64,000 bases of DNA from an uncultured Mycoplasmatota bacterium (GTDB lineage Bacteria > Bacillota_I > Bacilli_A > RF39 > UBA660), in contig CAMIXH010000002.1 in NCBI GenBank assembly GCA_946402735.1, positions 93,080 to 157,079 of the forward strand, written 5' to 3'. Of this stretch, positions 34,665-43,520 are shown piece after piece (position 1 is the stretch's first letter; the number at the start of each line of letters is the position of its first letter). Made by a program: the position numbers and the translations under genes. A model generated the notes under the pieces. The model did no database searches, was not told where the DNA came from, and saw only the letters and a list, made by a program, of their open reading frames with translations.

Positions 34665-35102
34665 TTCATTATCTTCTATTAACTTTTCTATTTCTTCTAA
34701 ATCTTCATTATAAATATCAGATACATCATCATAATATTTTCTTATGGCTTCATCTTTTTTAATATATTCATTTATTTCTTCAATATCACTTTCTAAATCA
34801 GCTTTATCACTTAATATATCCATAAACATATTATCATATGTTCCATTTTTATATTCATTTAATAATTCAGCATATGTAGTAAAGAAATACTCATCATATA
34901 AATCATTTTCAATCATAAATGAACACATTGATACAGTTATATAAAATTCCATTAAATCATTTTCTAAATCTTCTTTTTTAATTTTCTTATCAATTATATT
35001 ATCATTTACTTCTTGAATACTATCTACTGTTATAAGTCCTACTTCTTTATAATAACCATATATTTCATTCTTTTTATCTTTATATAAAATATCTAATTTC
35101 AT
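34662..35102 (-). CDS. Unknown acidic helical protein of AAA+ operon
   Basis: A 146-residue acidic soluble protein, almost entirely helical by composition (many Asp, Glu, Ile, Tyr), no signal or membrane helix and no recognised domain. Last gene of a three-gene operon (ATPase, 113-residue protein, this one), 8 bases after the previous gene, with AGGAGGAATT before its start. It may be a partner or regulator of the ATPase; inference from context. Confidence 0.6.
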   Translation of the reverse strand: MKLDILYKDKKNEIYGYYKEVGLITVDSIQEVNDNIIDKKIKKEDLENDLMEFYITVSMCSFMIENDLYDEYFFTTYAELLNEYKNGTYDNMFMDILSDKADLESDIEEINEYIKKDEAIRKYYDDVSDIYNEDLEEIEKLIEDNE

Positions 35103-35110
35103 AATTCCTC

Positions 35111-35452
35111 CTAAAGTATTGCAAGTAAACCAAGTACTTCTTTTGAAACAGTATCTATATTAGTTGAAGTAACTATAATTTTCAAGTCTTTAAAATAAAA
35201 AGTTTTATATTTTTTATCTTTTATAATACTTAAGAATTTTCTTTGATGTATATCACTAGAAGCATCCATATCAATTATTAAATACTCTTTTCCATATAAT
35301 ACATTATAAAAATCTATTTGTTCTAATTCATCTTCTCTAATATTAGCATTTATTCTAACACTATTTAATTTAGTAAAATTACCTTTCAAATTACTTTTAT
35401 CAACATATATAGGACAATCTAATTCTAATAATTTATCTAACTTATTATTCAT
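35111..35452 (-). CDS. Unknown small protein coupled to the AAA+ ATPase
   Basis: A 113-residue soluble protein with alternating strand/helix pattern (LIIDMDASSDIHQRKFLSII) and no recognised domain. Its ATG shares one base with the ATPase stop codon (TAATG), so translation is coupled and roughly equimolar expression with the ATPase is expected. A physical partner of the ATPase is the likely role, by context only. Confidence 0.65.
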   Translation of the reverse strand: MNNKLDKLLELDCPIYVDKSNLKGNFTKLNSVRINANIREDELEQIDFYNVLYGKEYLIIDMDASSDIHQRKFLSIIKDKKYKTFYFKDLKIIVTSTNIDTVSKEVLGLLAIL

Positions 35453-36471
35453 TATTTTTCACCCCTTTTAGAAACATTAATGATTGCTTTCTTCAATGTT
35501 GATAACTCTTCTTCACTACTATTAATGCTAGCCCAAAGATTCATAAATAAATCTTTATATTCACTATGCAAAATAGAATTATAAAATACTATTACTCTTT
35601 CTAATTCTTCTAATGTATAAGCAGAAGAACTAAATGCATTAGTCATAAAAGTAATATCATTATTACTATAATTAAGTTCATTAAAATTAGTTATTTTTCC
35701 ATCTAAAATATCATCTATTCCTAATGATAGATAGTTATCATAATAATCCATAAATTTCTCTTTAGTTTTATCATCTAAATAATAATCTAAATTACATTTA
35801 TAACCACTAATATTTACTTCATTACTTACTCTAATAGACCAACTCTTAGGAGTTAAACTATATAGAAAATCATAAGTATTTCTATCTTTAATATCTCTAA
35901 TTAAATCACTAGGATTTTCATTTAAATATGACTTAACTACTCTATTAATACCATTCTTATTAGCCCAATTAATATAATCACTAATACCAGGTTTAAAATC
36001 TATTTTTTTAATTTTAGAATATAATTTAAAATCTAAAGTATTTAGTGGGTCAGCATATTCTTCAGCATTACCACAAAATAAAATATTAACATTATCTGGT
36101 ATCATAAAAGGGCCAATATGTCTTTCTTTTTCAAGCAAATCATAAATGTATATATGCATGGTTGGATCAAATTCATCAAAGTCATCAAATACAAGTAAAC
36201 ATCCATCTTCACCACTTCTATTAGACAAAGACATTAATTCTCTATACCATACTGGTTTATCACATACTAAATCTTCTTCAGTAAATGAAGATACATTATA
36301 TATTAAATGATTTTTATTTATCTTTTTACAAATACTAGTTTTTCCTACTCCAGGATGAGCAATTAAATATAGAACAATATTCTTTTTGCCATAGAGAGTG
36401 TTTATTTCATTAATAACTCTTTGCTCTTCATTTAATTTTAATCCATCAAATGTTTTCTTTCTTCTAGCCAT
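35452..36471 (-). CDS. AAA+ ATPase of unknown system
   Basis: A 339-residue soluble AAA+ protein with Walker A AHPGVGKTS (about 38-46), Walker B LLVFDDFDE (about 93-101) and a sensor-1-like ILFCGNAEEY, resembling MoxR/dynein-like or phage-type ATPases in layout. C-terminal 130 residues are helical. ATG 36471 has GGAGGGCGT before it; the 7-residue-longer start has none. First gene of a three-gene operon that faces away from the GlsB-like gene. Substrate unknown. Confidence 0.75.
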   Translation of the reverse strand: MARRKKTFDGLKLNEEQRVINEINTLYGKKNIVLYLIAHPGVGKTSICKKINKNHLIYNVSSFTEEDLVCDKPVWYRELMSLSNRSGEDGCLLVFDDFDEFDPTMHIYIYDLLEKERHIGPFMIPDNVNILFCGNAEEYADPLNTLDFKLYSKIKKIDFKPGISDYINWANKNGINRVVKSYLNENPSDLIRDIKDRNTYDFLYSLTPKSWSIRVSNEVNISGYKCNLDYYLDDKTKEKFMDYYDNYLSLGIDDILDGKITNFNELNYSNNDITFMTNAFSSSAYTLEELERVIVFYNSILHSEYKDLFMNLWASINSSEEELSTLKKAIINVSKRGEK

Positions 36472-36531
36472 ACGCCCTCCGTTTTCATGCACTATTATAA
36501 GTTTAACATAAAAAGATTCAAAATAAAATAT

Positions 36532-36560
36532 TTGATAATTATCATATTTTTTTATATAAT
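36532..36560 (+). promoter_or_regulatory. Promoter of the GlsB-like gene
   Basis: TTGATA, 17-base spacer, TATAAT; it is 17 bases before the ATG at 36577, so the leader is very short. Confidence 0.7.
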
Positions 36561-36576
36561 ATGTTTGGAGGAAAGT

Positions 36577-36828
36577 ATGAGCGGAGACATTATTAATATT
36601 CTAATCTCTGTTGCTATTGGTGCCATTGCAGGTTTTCTTGCAAGTAGAATTATGGGAAGTAAAGGTGGACTTTTAAGAAACATCATAATGGGAATCGTTG
36701 GTGGTGTTGTTGGTTCATTCTTACTAGGATTAATTGGTATCAGTGGTTCAGGTTATATTGGAACTATTATTGTATCAGTAGTCGGTGCTTGCATAGTTAT
36801 TTTTGTTGGTCGATTACTATTTAAATAG
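36577..36828 (+). CDS. GlsB/YeaQ/YmgE-family stress membrane protein
   Basis: An 83-residue membrane protein with three glycine-rich helices, including AIGAIAGFLASRIMG and GIVGGVVGSFLLGL, the pattern of the transglycosylase-associated (GlsB/YeaQ/YmgE) family. These are small general-stress membrane proteins of unknown mechanism. The start at 36577 follows TTGGAGGAAAG; the longer upstream frame is not used. It has its own promoter and terminator. Confidence 0.85.
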   Translation: MSGDIINILISVAIGAIAGFLASRIMGSKGGLLRNIIMGIVGGVVGSFLLGLIGISGSGYIGTIIVSVVGACIVIFVGRLLFK

Positions 36829-36832
36829 TAAG

Positions 36833-36860
36833 AAAACAATATGTAAAATCATATTGTTTT
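36833..36860 (+). terminator. Terminator of the GlsB-like gene
   Basis: AAAACAATATG, 6-base loop, CATATTGTTTT and a T run. Confidence 0.8.
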
Positions 36861-36905
36861 TTTTATGTCTTTATTTTATAATTTCTATGATAGGAAGTGA
36901 GTATA

Positions 36906-37421
36906 ATGGAATTATTTCTATTATGTTTAAAAATATTTTTAGGAAGACTTGTTGATGTAACACTAGCTACTATGGTTACAATGTATATTGTAAAAAACAA
37001 AAGAATTACAGCAGCTATAATTGGTTTTATAGATGTATTTATTTGGTTTGTAATAGTAAGAGAAGCTCTAGTTACTGATAGTACTTCTATATTCATTCCA
37101 CTATGTTATGCTGGTGGTTATGCAGCAGGAGCACTACTTGGATCAGTTATATCTTCTAGAACTATTAGAACACTTATTACTGTTTCAATAGTTACAAGTG
37201 AAGATGAAAAAGTAACAGAAGCTATGCTTAAAAATAAATTTGCTGGTACTCTTCTTAGAGGTACTGGAATTCATAGTAAAGAAGAATCATTTATTATCTA
37301 TTCACAAGTAGAAAGTGGAAGACTTAAATTACTAGAAGATATTGTTAAAAAAGAAGATCCAAAAGCTTATATAGTAGTTACTGAATCTAAAGAAGCATTT
37401 AATGGATATTTTGGAAAATAA
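36906..37421 (+). CDS. UPF0316/DUF2179-type membrane protein
   Basis: A 171-residue protein with three or four helices in the first 85 residues (GRLVDVTLATM...AAIIGFIDVFIWFVIVREAL...YAGGYAAGALLGS) and a C-terminal cytoplasmic DUF2179-like domain with repeated T.ED.K..E.M/...ES. elements. This is the YebE/UPF0316 (DUF5698 plus DUF2179) layout. The molecular function of the family is unknown; related DUF2179 domains bind small ligands or metals. Start at ATG 36906 because AGGAAG is well placed; a GTG at 36897 overlaps it. Confidence 0.8.
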   Translation: MELFLLCLKIFLGRLVDVTLATMVTMYIVKNKRITAAIIGFIDVFIWFVIVREALVTDSTSIFIPLCYAGGYAAGALLGSVISSRTIRTLITVSIVTSEDEKVTEAMLKNKFAGTLLRGTGIHSKEESFIIYSQVESGRLKLLEDIVKKEDPKAYIVVTESKEAFNGYFGK

Positions 37422-37446
37422 AAATTAGTTAAAAAACTAATTTTTT
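37421..37446 (+). terminator. Terminator of the UPF0316-type gene
   Basis: AAAATTAGTT, short loop, AACTAATTTT and T run, starting at the stop codon. Confidence 0.7.
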
Positions 37447-37492
37447 ATTTTATTATTTTATGTTATAATGTATATATAATAGGAGTTTGGTT

Positions 37493-39334
37493 ATGAGTGA
37501 TGATAGAGCATATGCAATAAGTGCAGCTAATTTAGACGTATTAGAAAGAAACCTAGATTACTTAGCAAATAACATTGGTGAAGTTGATGTTAGAGTTGAA
37601 GATGTTAATCAAAAAGTTAATAAAGTTTCTGAAGAAGTTAAAACAATTAACTCTAATATTAGAGACTTAATTAATGAAATAAGAGAAACAACTATTCTTA
37701 CAAATGCTAAGCAATCAATTAGTCTAGCACAAGATGAAATTAATAAAAAATATGGCCACTATGATAATATTAGAAGAAAAATTAGTGGTTTATTTCAAGC
37801 TATTGAAGTTGGTTCAATAGATAAAAAAACAATTAAATCTTTAAAGGAAAACGCTTTAGTTGATACACCAGATTATTGGTTATCAAGTGCTTTTGTTGCG
37901 ATTTGTGCATGGTTAAATGATAATAAAGAAGAAAGCATAAGTGCATTAAAAGACGCTATCAAAAAAGATGATGAGAAAACAAGTTTATTCTTCTCATTAA
38001 TTAATCTTAAATTTGATAGATATGCTTCATCATTCATGTGGTTAAAAAGATACTTAGATATGCAAGATGCATCTAAGATGGAAAATAAGATTGTTCCCCT
38101 ACTTGATTCATTAACAGGTGGTATTTTTAATGAAGAAGAAAAAGAATATTTCTTAAATAAAATAACTCTATGGACTAATGAATTAGATAGTAAATCAAAC
38201 TATAAAAATATTCAAATAAATAGATGGATAGATTTCTTAGTATTCTTACTAGGAGAAAAGAACTATGATGAATACTATTATATTAAGAACTTTACAAATA
38301 AATATGCAGATATTAATAGATTAACAAATATAAATGTATCTCAAAGAAATATTTATTATTACTTTGTAGAAGCTATTAATGAAAAAGAAGAAATTAATCT
38401 AAATAAGAAAGATCAAGTAGATAAAATAATTAATCTATTAATTTATAATTATGAAAATGATGAATTAGATTTAAGAAAAGATATTGCTAAGAATCAATTT
38501 ATAATTGATGAAAATGGTAATACTACTAAAGCGAAAGAAAAATTCAAAATGTCAGAATTTGCTTATCTAAAAAATACTGATTTTTATTCAATACTAACTA
38601 ATATAGTACTTCAAAATAATGAATTAAAACCAAGTATTAATACTAAAAAATTATCATTATCTCTTCTTAAAGATTTAATTAATAATTCATATGAACATCT
38701 AAATGAAAATGTTTTAGATAATATGAATATAATGATAAAGATTAATAATTTTACAGGTTCAACTATTGATGGTAAAAATGAAAAAGAATTAGTTGATTCT
38801 TTATATCAAACAATTGATAAAGAAACAAGACTTGATATTGAAAGTGTTAAATTATTTGATGTTAAAATGATATTTACTTTAATATTTGGATTTGTTTGTT
38901 CTATTATTTTATATTTAATGGATATGAGTATTATCTCTGTTCTAATAGTATTAGCAACAATAGTGATGTTAATATATTCTTTCTATGCAAACTATAAAGT
39001 AAGAAGTGAAAAAATTCAAAAAAGAGAACAAAGAAAGCAAGAAGAGAGAAATATATTATTAAATGTAATCGCTGAAATAGTAGACTTTAGATTTATAGTT
39101 AAAGATGGAATAGAAATTAAAAATAAAACAACTACTCTATTAAAAACACTTGATTATAAAAACTATATTAAAACAAATAATGATAGAAATATAACTATAG
39201 AAAAAGATAACGATAATTTTGTTAAACCAAATAATGAATTATTTGATGAAGAAGAAAAAGATACTAATAAACTAAATCCTCCTAAATGGAATTTAGAACC
39301 TCCATATGAAAATGTAAGGACGGTGATTAGATAA
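37493..39334 (+). CDS. Unknown coiled-coil membrane protein of Ycf46-like operon
   Basis: A 613-residue protein: an N-terminal coiled coil (about 10-70), a long helical region, two adjacent transmembrane helices (about 460-500) and a charged C-terminal tail ending in a Pro-rich segment. I did not recognise a family. ATG 37493 has AGGAG at 7 bases; a TTG 6 bases upstream is possible. It is the first gene of a three-gene operon and its stop overlaps the next ATG (TAATG). It is likely the membrane anchor or scaffold on which the AAA+ protein of the operon works; inference. Confidence 0.65.
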   Translation: MSDDRAYAISAANLDVLERNLDYLANNIGEVDVRVEDVNQKVNKVSEEVKTINSNIRDLINEIRETTILTNAKQSISLAQDEINKKYGHYDNIRRKISGLFQAIEVGSIDKKTIKSLKENALVDTPDYWLSSAFVAICAWLNDNKEESISALKDAIKKDDEKTSLFFSLINLKFDRYASSFMWLKRYLDMQDASKMENKIVPLLDSLTGGIFNEEEKEYFLNKITLWTNELDSKSNYKNIQINRWIDFLVFLLGEKNYDEYYYIKNFTNKYADINRLTNINVSQRNIYYYFVEAINEKEEINLNKKDQVDKIINLLIYNYENDELDLRKDIAKNQFIIDENGNTTKAKEKFKMSEFAYLKNTDFYSILTNIVLQNNELKPSINTKKLSLSLLKDLINNSYEHLNENVLDNMNIMIKINNFTGSTIDGKNEKELVDSLYQTIDKETRLDIESVKLFDVKMIFTLIFGFVCSIILYLMDMSIISVLIVLATIVMLIYSFYANYKVRSEKIQKREQRKQEERNILLNVIAEIVDFRFIVKDGIEIKNKTTTLLKTLDYKNYIKTNNDRNITIEKDNDNFVKPNNELFDEEEKDTNKLNPPKWNLEPPYENVRTVIR

Positions 39335-39768
39335 TGACGTATTATGAATGGGTATCTTATATAGATGAGTTAAAAACTAAACCAATTACTGATGATGTTA
39401 TCAAAAAAATAAATACTTATAATTTTGATTTCCCACCAGAAGTAATGGTAAGACTAGAAGATCATTTATTAAGAGTTATATTTGATAAACTAGGAACTAT
39501 AAGAGATGAACTAGATACTGAAATTGATAAAGTTAATTCACCTCAAGAATTAACACTACTAATTAATAAAATTAAAAGTACTATAAAAGATGTATTTAAA
39601 ATACAAAAAGTTAAATCATTTGATACAGCATTATTAAATGAATTAAAAGGCGATATTGAAAGGTATGTTGATGATTATACTACTACTATTAAAAGACGTT
39701 ATGCTGCTGTTAAATCAAGTGATTATGCTATGATTCTAAATAATCTTAATTTAATGGAGGAAAGATGA
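39334..39768 (+). CDS. Unknown helical protein of Ycf46-like operon
   Basis: A 144-residue soluble protein, probably an all-helical bundle with Lys/Asp/Leu heptad-like spacing. It starts on the last base of the upstream stop (TAATG) and its end overlaps the ATPase start by four bases (ATGA), so all three proteins are translationally coupled. No known domain; likely an adaptor between the membrane protein and the ATPase, from context. Confidence 0.65.
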   Translation: MTYYEWVSYIDELKTKPITDDVIKKINTYNFDFPPEVMVRLEDHLLRVIFDKLGTIRDELDTEIDKVNSPQELTLLINKIKSTIKDVFKIQKVKSFDTALLNELKGDIERYVDDYTTTIKRRYAAVKSSDYAMILNNLNLMEER

Positions 39769-41255
39769 ACTATTTAAAAACTAAAAAAACTTTAACCAGA
39801 TATATCAATGCAAGAATACCATTAATAGTCATTAACTCTATTGAAAAAACAAGAACAATTGATTTATTAAAAGAAATAAGCGCTGAAAATAATCTAAATA
39901 TTAAAATACATTCTATGTCTAAAGGATTTAGTGATTTAAATACTGGAGAAGTTTTTAGTAATGAAAAATTATTTATTTCTTCACTAGATTATATATCAAA
40001 TGAATTATCTACTTCAGAAAACAAAATATATGTATTAAGTGATACTGAAGAATTAGACTCAGAAAGTATTACATCTAGATATTTGATGGATTTAACTACT
40101 CTAGCTGAAAAAAAATCATCTTGTATTATAGCTATTACTCCATCAGTAATATGGCCTAATTTACAAAGACAAGGAATGATTATTGATTTTGATTTACCTG
40201 ATCAAAATGAAATAAATCATATTATTCTTGAATCATTAAAACCATATAATGGACAGTTAACTATTGAATGGGATAAAGATGATGTAAAAGATGCTGCTAA
40301 TACCCTACTTGGTTTAAGTAGTACTGAAATCAAAAATGTTTTATCTACTTTAATAGCAAAAGGATCAATTCTTAAAAATGATTTAATAGAATTAAAATAT
40401 GCTAAAGATAGTTTATTTTCAAATATTAATGGTTTAGAAAAAATAAATGTTGATGAAAAGTTAGCATTTGGTGGACTAAATGTTTTAAAGAATTGGTTAA
40501 ATGAAAAAGGCAAATTATTAAATTTAAATAAAAAAGAAGAAATGACTAAAAGAGGTATCAAACCTCCTAAAGGAATATTATTATTAGGTGTTCCTGGTTG
40601 TGGTAAATCTCTAGCAGCAAAAGCTATATCTAAAATGTGGCAAAGACCTTTATATAGATTAGACTTCTCTACTATTCAAGGTAGATACGTTGGTCAAAGT
40701 GAACAACAATTAAAAGAAGCACTAGAGACAGCTGAACATGTTAGTCCATGTATATTATGGATAGATGAAATTGAAAAAGGTTTATCAGGATTAAATGATT
40801 CAAATGGTATTACTCAAAGATTAGTTGGTCAATTCTTGTTCTGGATGCAAGAATCTAAGAAAGATGTATTCGTAGTAGCTACAGCAAATGATATTCAAGC
40901 ATTACCAGCTGAGTTATTAAGAAAAGGTAGATTTGATGAATTATTCTTTATTGATTTACCAAATGCAGAAGAAAGAAAAGAAATAATAACTTTATATTTA
41001 AATAAATATTTTGGAGTAAATGCTCCAGAAGAAGTATTAAAGAATCTTGTTACTATAACAGAAAACTTCTCTTCTTCAGATATTGAATCAGTTCTAAGAG
41101 ACTTAGCTTATTCAGTAATAGCTAATAACAAACAATTAACTACTTCTGATATAGTAAATGCTTATAGTAAATCATTATCTATTTATAAAACTAATAAAGA
41201 AAAAATAGATACATTAAGAAACTGGGCTAAAGATAGAACTAAAAAAGCTAGTTAA
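39765..41255 (+). CDS. Ycf46-like AAA+ ATPase
   Basis: A 496-residue protein. Residues 1-190 resemble the inactive ATPase-like N-terminal half of Ycf46 proteins (ARIPLIVINSIE...VLSDTEEL...SSCIIAITPS...IPDFDLPD-type pattern). Residues 235-490 are a canonical AAA+ domain with Walker A GVPGCGKS (about 275-282), Walker B CILWIDEIEKG (about 328-338), sensor 1 VVATAND and arginine finger region LLRKGRFDELFFIDLP. Ycf46 family function is unsettled (assembly or proteolysis-related unfolding). It is the third gene of a coupled operon. Confidence 0.85.
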   Translation: MNYLKTKKTLTRYINARIPLIVINSIEKTRTIDLLKEISAENNLNIKIHSMSKGFSDLNTGEVFSNEKLFISSLDYISNELSTSENKIYVLSDTEELDSESITSRYLMDLTTLAEKKSSCIIAITPSVIWPNLQRQGMIIDFDLPDQNEINHIILESLKPYNGQLTIEWDKDDVKDAANTLLGLSSTEIKNVLSTLIAKGSILKNDLIELKYAKDSLFSNINGLEKINVDEKLAFGGLNVLKNWLNEKGKLLNLNKKEEMTKRGIKPPKGILLLGVPGCGKSLAAKAISKMWQRPLYRLDFSTIQGRYVGQSEQQLKEALETAEHVSPCILWIDEIEKGLSGLNDSNGITQRLVGQFLFWMQESKKDVFVVATANDIQALPAELLRKGRFDELFFIDLPNAEERKEIITLYLNKYFGVNAPEEVLKNLVTITENFSSSDIESVLRDLAYSVIANNKQLTTSDIVNAYSKSLSIYKTNKEKIDTLRNWAKDRTKKAS

Positions 41256-41268
41256 TAAAAGACAAATA

Positions 41269-41293
41269 AAAAACTGTGTTAAACACAGTTTTT
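41269..41293. terminator. Bidirectional terminator
   Basis: AAAAACTGTGT, 3-base loop, ACACAGTTTTT: an 11-bp perfect stem between the convergent ATPase and permease genes. Confidence 0.85.
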
Positions 41294-41299
41294 ATTTTC

Positions 41300-42811
41300 T
41301 TATAAAATTGTTGGTACTAAGAAATAAATCATAAATAGTATAAATACTATCAATGTAACAATTGTTATATCAGTATGAGGTTTTGTTTTAATCTTTCCAC
41401 ACTTATAAGCAATTAAATCAGTTAAGTAAACAACTCCATCTACAAATACATATGTTACAATTCCCATTCCAATACCTTTAGTAATTGAATAAGCAAGTAA
41501 CATAGTAATTATTGTCATAAATGCTGGAACAGCATTTTTAATATTTGAAAAATCTACTTTAACAACATTGCTCATCATAACAACACCAACATATATTAAT
41601 GCACAAGCAGCAGATGCGCTTGGAATAAATGCAAATAATGGAAGTAAGAATATTGAAAGAAGGAATAATACTGCAACAACTAATGCTGTAAGTCCTGTTC
41701 TACCACCAACACTTACCCCTGTTCCACTTTCAACAAAAGTAGTAACTGTACTTGTTCCACTTATACTACCAGCTACAGTAGCAATACTATCAGCATACAT
41801 CATCTTGTCATAATTAACAGGTTTACCATCTTCATCCATTAAATTTGTTGTTGAACAACAACCAATAACAGTTCCCATAGTATCAAACATATCAATCATA
41901 CTAAATGTAATAATTAACATTACTACTGACATTAATGATCCCTCAGGGAATGCAAATCCACCTTTAAACACAGATAAGAATACAGTGTTATCTCCACTAA
42001 AGAAAGCACTAATATTTTCCCAGAATTTCCAACTAATACCAGGAACATTTCCAGTTAATACTTGTGTATTAGCAACACCCAAAGGTATAGCTAAAATAGT
42101 TGAAGCTATAATACCAATTATAACTGAACCTTTTACTTTATAATGAGATAAAACTGCTATTACAAGTAAACCAAATAAACATACTATTGCAGAGCATGCT
42201 GCTCCCCCTGGAGCCCATAATTCATAATTATTGAAGTCTACCATTTGTAGTAAAGTAAATTGGTTATCAGTAATAATACTTGCATTTTGTAAACCAATAA
42301 ATGCTATAAATAAACCAATACCTACTGAAATACTAGTTCTAATAGAAACAGGTATTCCTTCAAATATCTTCTCTCTTAAAGATAATAGTTTACCAGTCTT
42401 TTTGTTTCTTCCACATGGAATGAATGATAAAAGCAAGAATATTACTCCACTAATAAATACAATTGCCATTGCATTTCCATAGGAATACGCAAATCCCATT
42501 GCACCACCAACGATTGTACCAATCATTGCATTTAGCCCCATACCAGGTGCTTGAGCAAGAGGCATTTTTGCAAGTAAAGCCATAAGAAGTGTTCCAATAA
42601 ATGCTCCTAAGGCAGTAGCAATGAATACACTAGAGAATCTAGGATCACTTACTCCTCCCCATAGAATATTATTTGGATTGACTATCAAGATATAAGCCAT
42701 AGCAAGAAATGTTGTTAGCCCGGCAAATATTTCGATTCTTTTTGTTGATTTTCTAGAAGTGATTTCAAAGAATGAATCTAACTTACCGCCACTATTCTTT
42801 TTGTTTTTCAT
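41300..42811 (-). CDS. AzgA-type guanine/hypoxanthine permease under riboswitch control
   Basis: A 503-residue NCS2/AzgA membrane protein with IEIFAGLTTFLAMAYILIVNP at the N-terminus, MIDMFDTMGTVIGC and GTSTVTTFVESGTGVSVGGRTGLTA. It is preceded by a guanine-type purine riboswitch and a terminator, so it is made when guanine/hypoxanthine is scarce; import of guanine or hypoxanthine is therefore the best substrate guess. Its N-terminus has a short Lys/Ser-rich extension before the first helix. Together with hpt (49286-49795) it forms a purine salvage route. Confidence 0.92.
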   Translation of the reverse strand: MKNKKNSGGKLDSFFEITSRKSTKRIEIFAGLTTFLAMAYILIVNPNNILWGGVSDPRFSSVFIATALGAFIGTLLMALLAKMPLAQAPGMGLNAMIGTIVGGAMGFAYSYGNAMAIVFISGVIFLLLSFIPCGRNKKTGKLLSLREKIFEGIPVSIRTSISVGIGLFIAFIGLQNASIITDNQFTLLQMVDFNNYELWAPGGAACSAIVCLFGLLVIAVLSHYKVKGSVIIGIIASTILAIPLGVANTQVLTGNVPGISWKFWENISAFFSGDNTVFLSVFKGGFAFPEGSLMSVVMLIITFSMIDMFDTMGTVIGCCSTTNLMDEDGKPVNYDKMMYADSIATVAGSISGTSTVTTFVESGTGVSVGGRTGLTALVVAVLFLLSIFLLPLFAFIPSASAACALIYVGVVMMSNVVKVDFSNIKNAVPAFMTIITMLLAYSITKGIGMGIVTYVFVDGVVYLTDLIAYKCGKIKTKPHTDITIVTLIVFILFMIYFLVPTIL

Positions 42812-42840
42812 GAAAACAATCTCTTCCCTTCTGGAAAATA

Positions 42841-42866
42841 AAAAATCTTACAATAATGCTGTAAGA
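42841..42866 (-). terminator. Riboswitch-controlled terminator
   Basis: On the minus strand TCTTACA, 7-base loop, TGTAAGA followed by TTTTTTATTTT; it lies between the guanine aptamer and the permease start. This is the off-state hairpin of the riboswitch. Confidence 0.8.
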
Positions 42867-42895
42867 CTATATACTCTAAGCAGAAAAGATATCAT

Positions 42896-42962
42896 GTCAT
42901 AGTCCATTCATTTATGGTGAATTGGTAGAAACGCTTAAACCATATTATTAAGCATATATGAC
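42896..42962 (-). ncRNA. Guanine-type purine riboswitch
   Basis: Read on the minus strand: P1 GTCATA (42957-42962) pairs with TATGAC (42896-42901). The P2 stem GCTTAA/TTAAGC closes a loop with TAATATGGT, the joining strand is GTTTCTACC, and the P3 loop has CCATAAA; all are purine-aptamer hallmarks. The specificity base in GGACTATGAC is C, which pairs with guanine (adenine switches have T there). A promoter lies upstream and a terminator downstream, so it is a transcriptional off-switch for the AzgA permease gene. Confidence 0.93.
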
Positions 42963-42980
42963 TATCTACTTTCCACTATA

Positions 42981-43009
42981 ATTATACAAATATTATTATT
43001 AAAAATCAA
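42981..43009 (-). promoter_or_regulatory. Promoter of the guanine riboswitch/permease transcript
   Basis: Minus strand TTGATT, 17-base spacer, TATAAT; the transcript would start near 42974, just before the aptamer. Confidence 0.75.
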
Positions 43010-43022
43010 TAAAAAAGTACCA

Positions 43023-43508
43023 TTAATTTTTTGGTACTCTTACTAATTTTGTTTGTTCCTTTAATTCCCTACTAGTATTTAAAAAACCTGTTAATATTTC
43101 ATGTGTATTTAAGTCAGGAATATACTCTTCATCTTCAATACTTAAATACTTTGGTGTTTCTTCTAAATATCCTTCTAATGGATATTTTTCTTTTACTCTA
43201 GTTGAACAATATACTTTTCCTAAATGACCTTTTTCTGGTTTTACAAATACATTATCAGATGTTACTACTCCTCTATCAATATGAACTGCTCTTTCAAATG
43301 AAGGAGTATCAAGAATAATTCTTTCATATTCCCCCTCTTCATCTACTAAAGCATCTATACTACATATTAATCTGGTATCTTGATATATTTCTTCAAACAA
43401 AAGATGATAATCTTCATCTCCTAGATTAACCATAGTATAAGTGTATTTTAAACCATCTTCTTCTTTTTCAAAAACTCTAAAACCAAATCCACTTTCAGTT
43501 TCTATCAT
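43023..43508 (-). CDS. Unknown acidic protein
   Basis: A 161-residue acidic soluble protein with a beta-rich pattern (GFGFRVFEKEEDGLKYTYTMVNL) and no signal peptide. No known domain recognised. It lies 12 bases downstream of the L,D-transpeptidase gene with a good AGGTGAGA site, so it is cotranscribed with it, which weakly suggests an envelope-related or regulatory role. Conserved-looking VYCSTRV and a late HEILTGF segment were noted but cannot be tied to a family. Confidence 0.55.
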   Translation of the reverse strand: MIETESGFGFRVFEKEEDGLKYTYTMVNLGDEDYHLLFEEIYQDTRLICSIDALVDEEGEYERIILDTPSFERAVHIDRGVVTSDNVFVKPEKGHLGKVYCSTRVKEKYPLEGYLEETPKYLSIEDEEYIPDLNTHEILTGFLNTSRELKEQTKLVRVPKN

Positions 43509-43520
43509 AAAGTCTCACCT

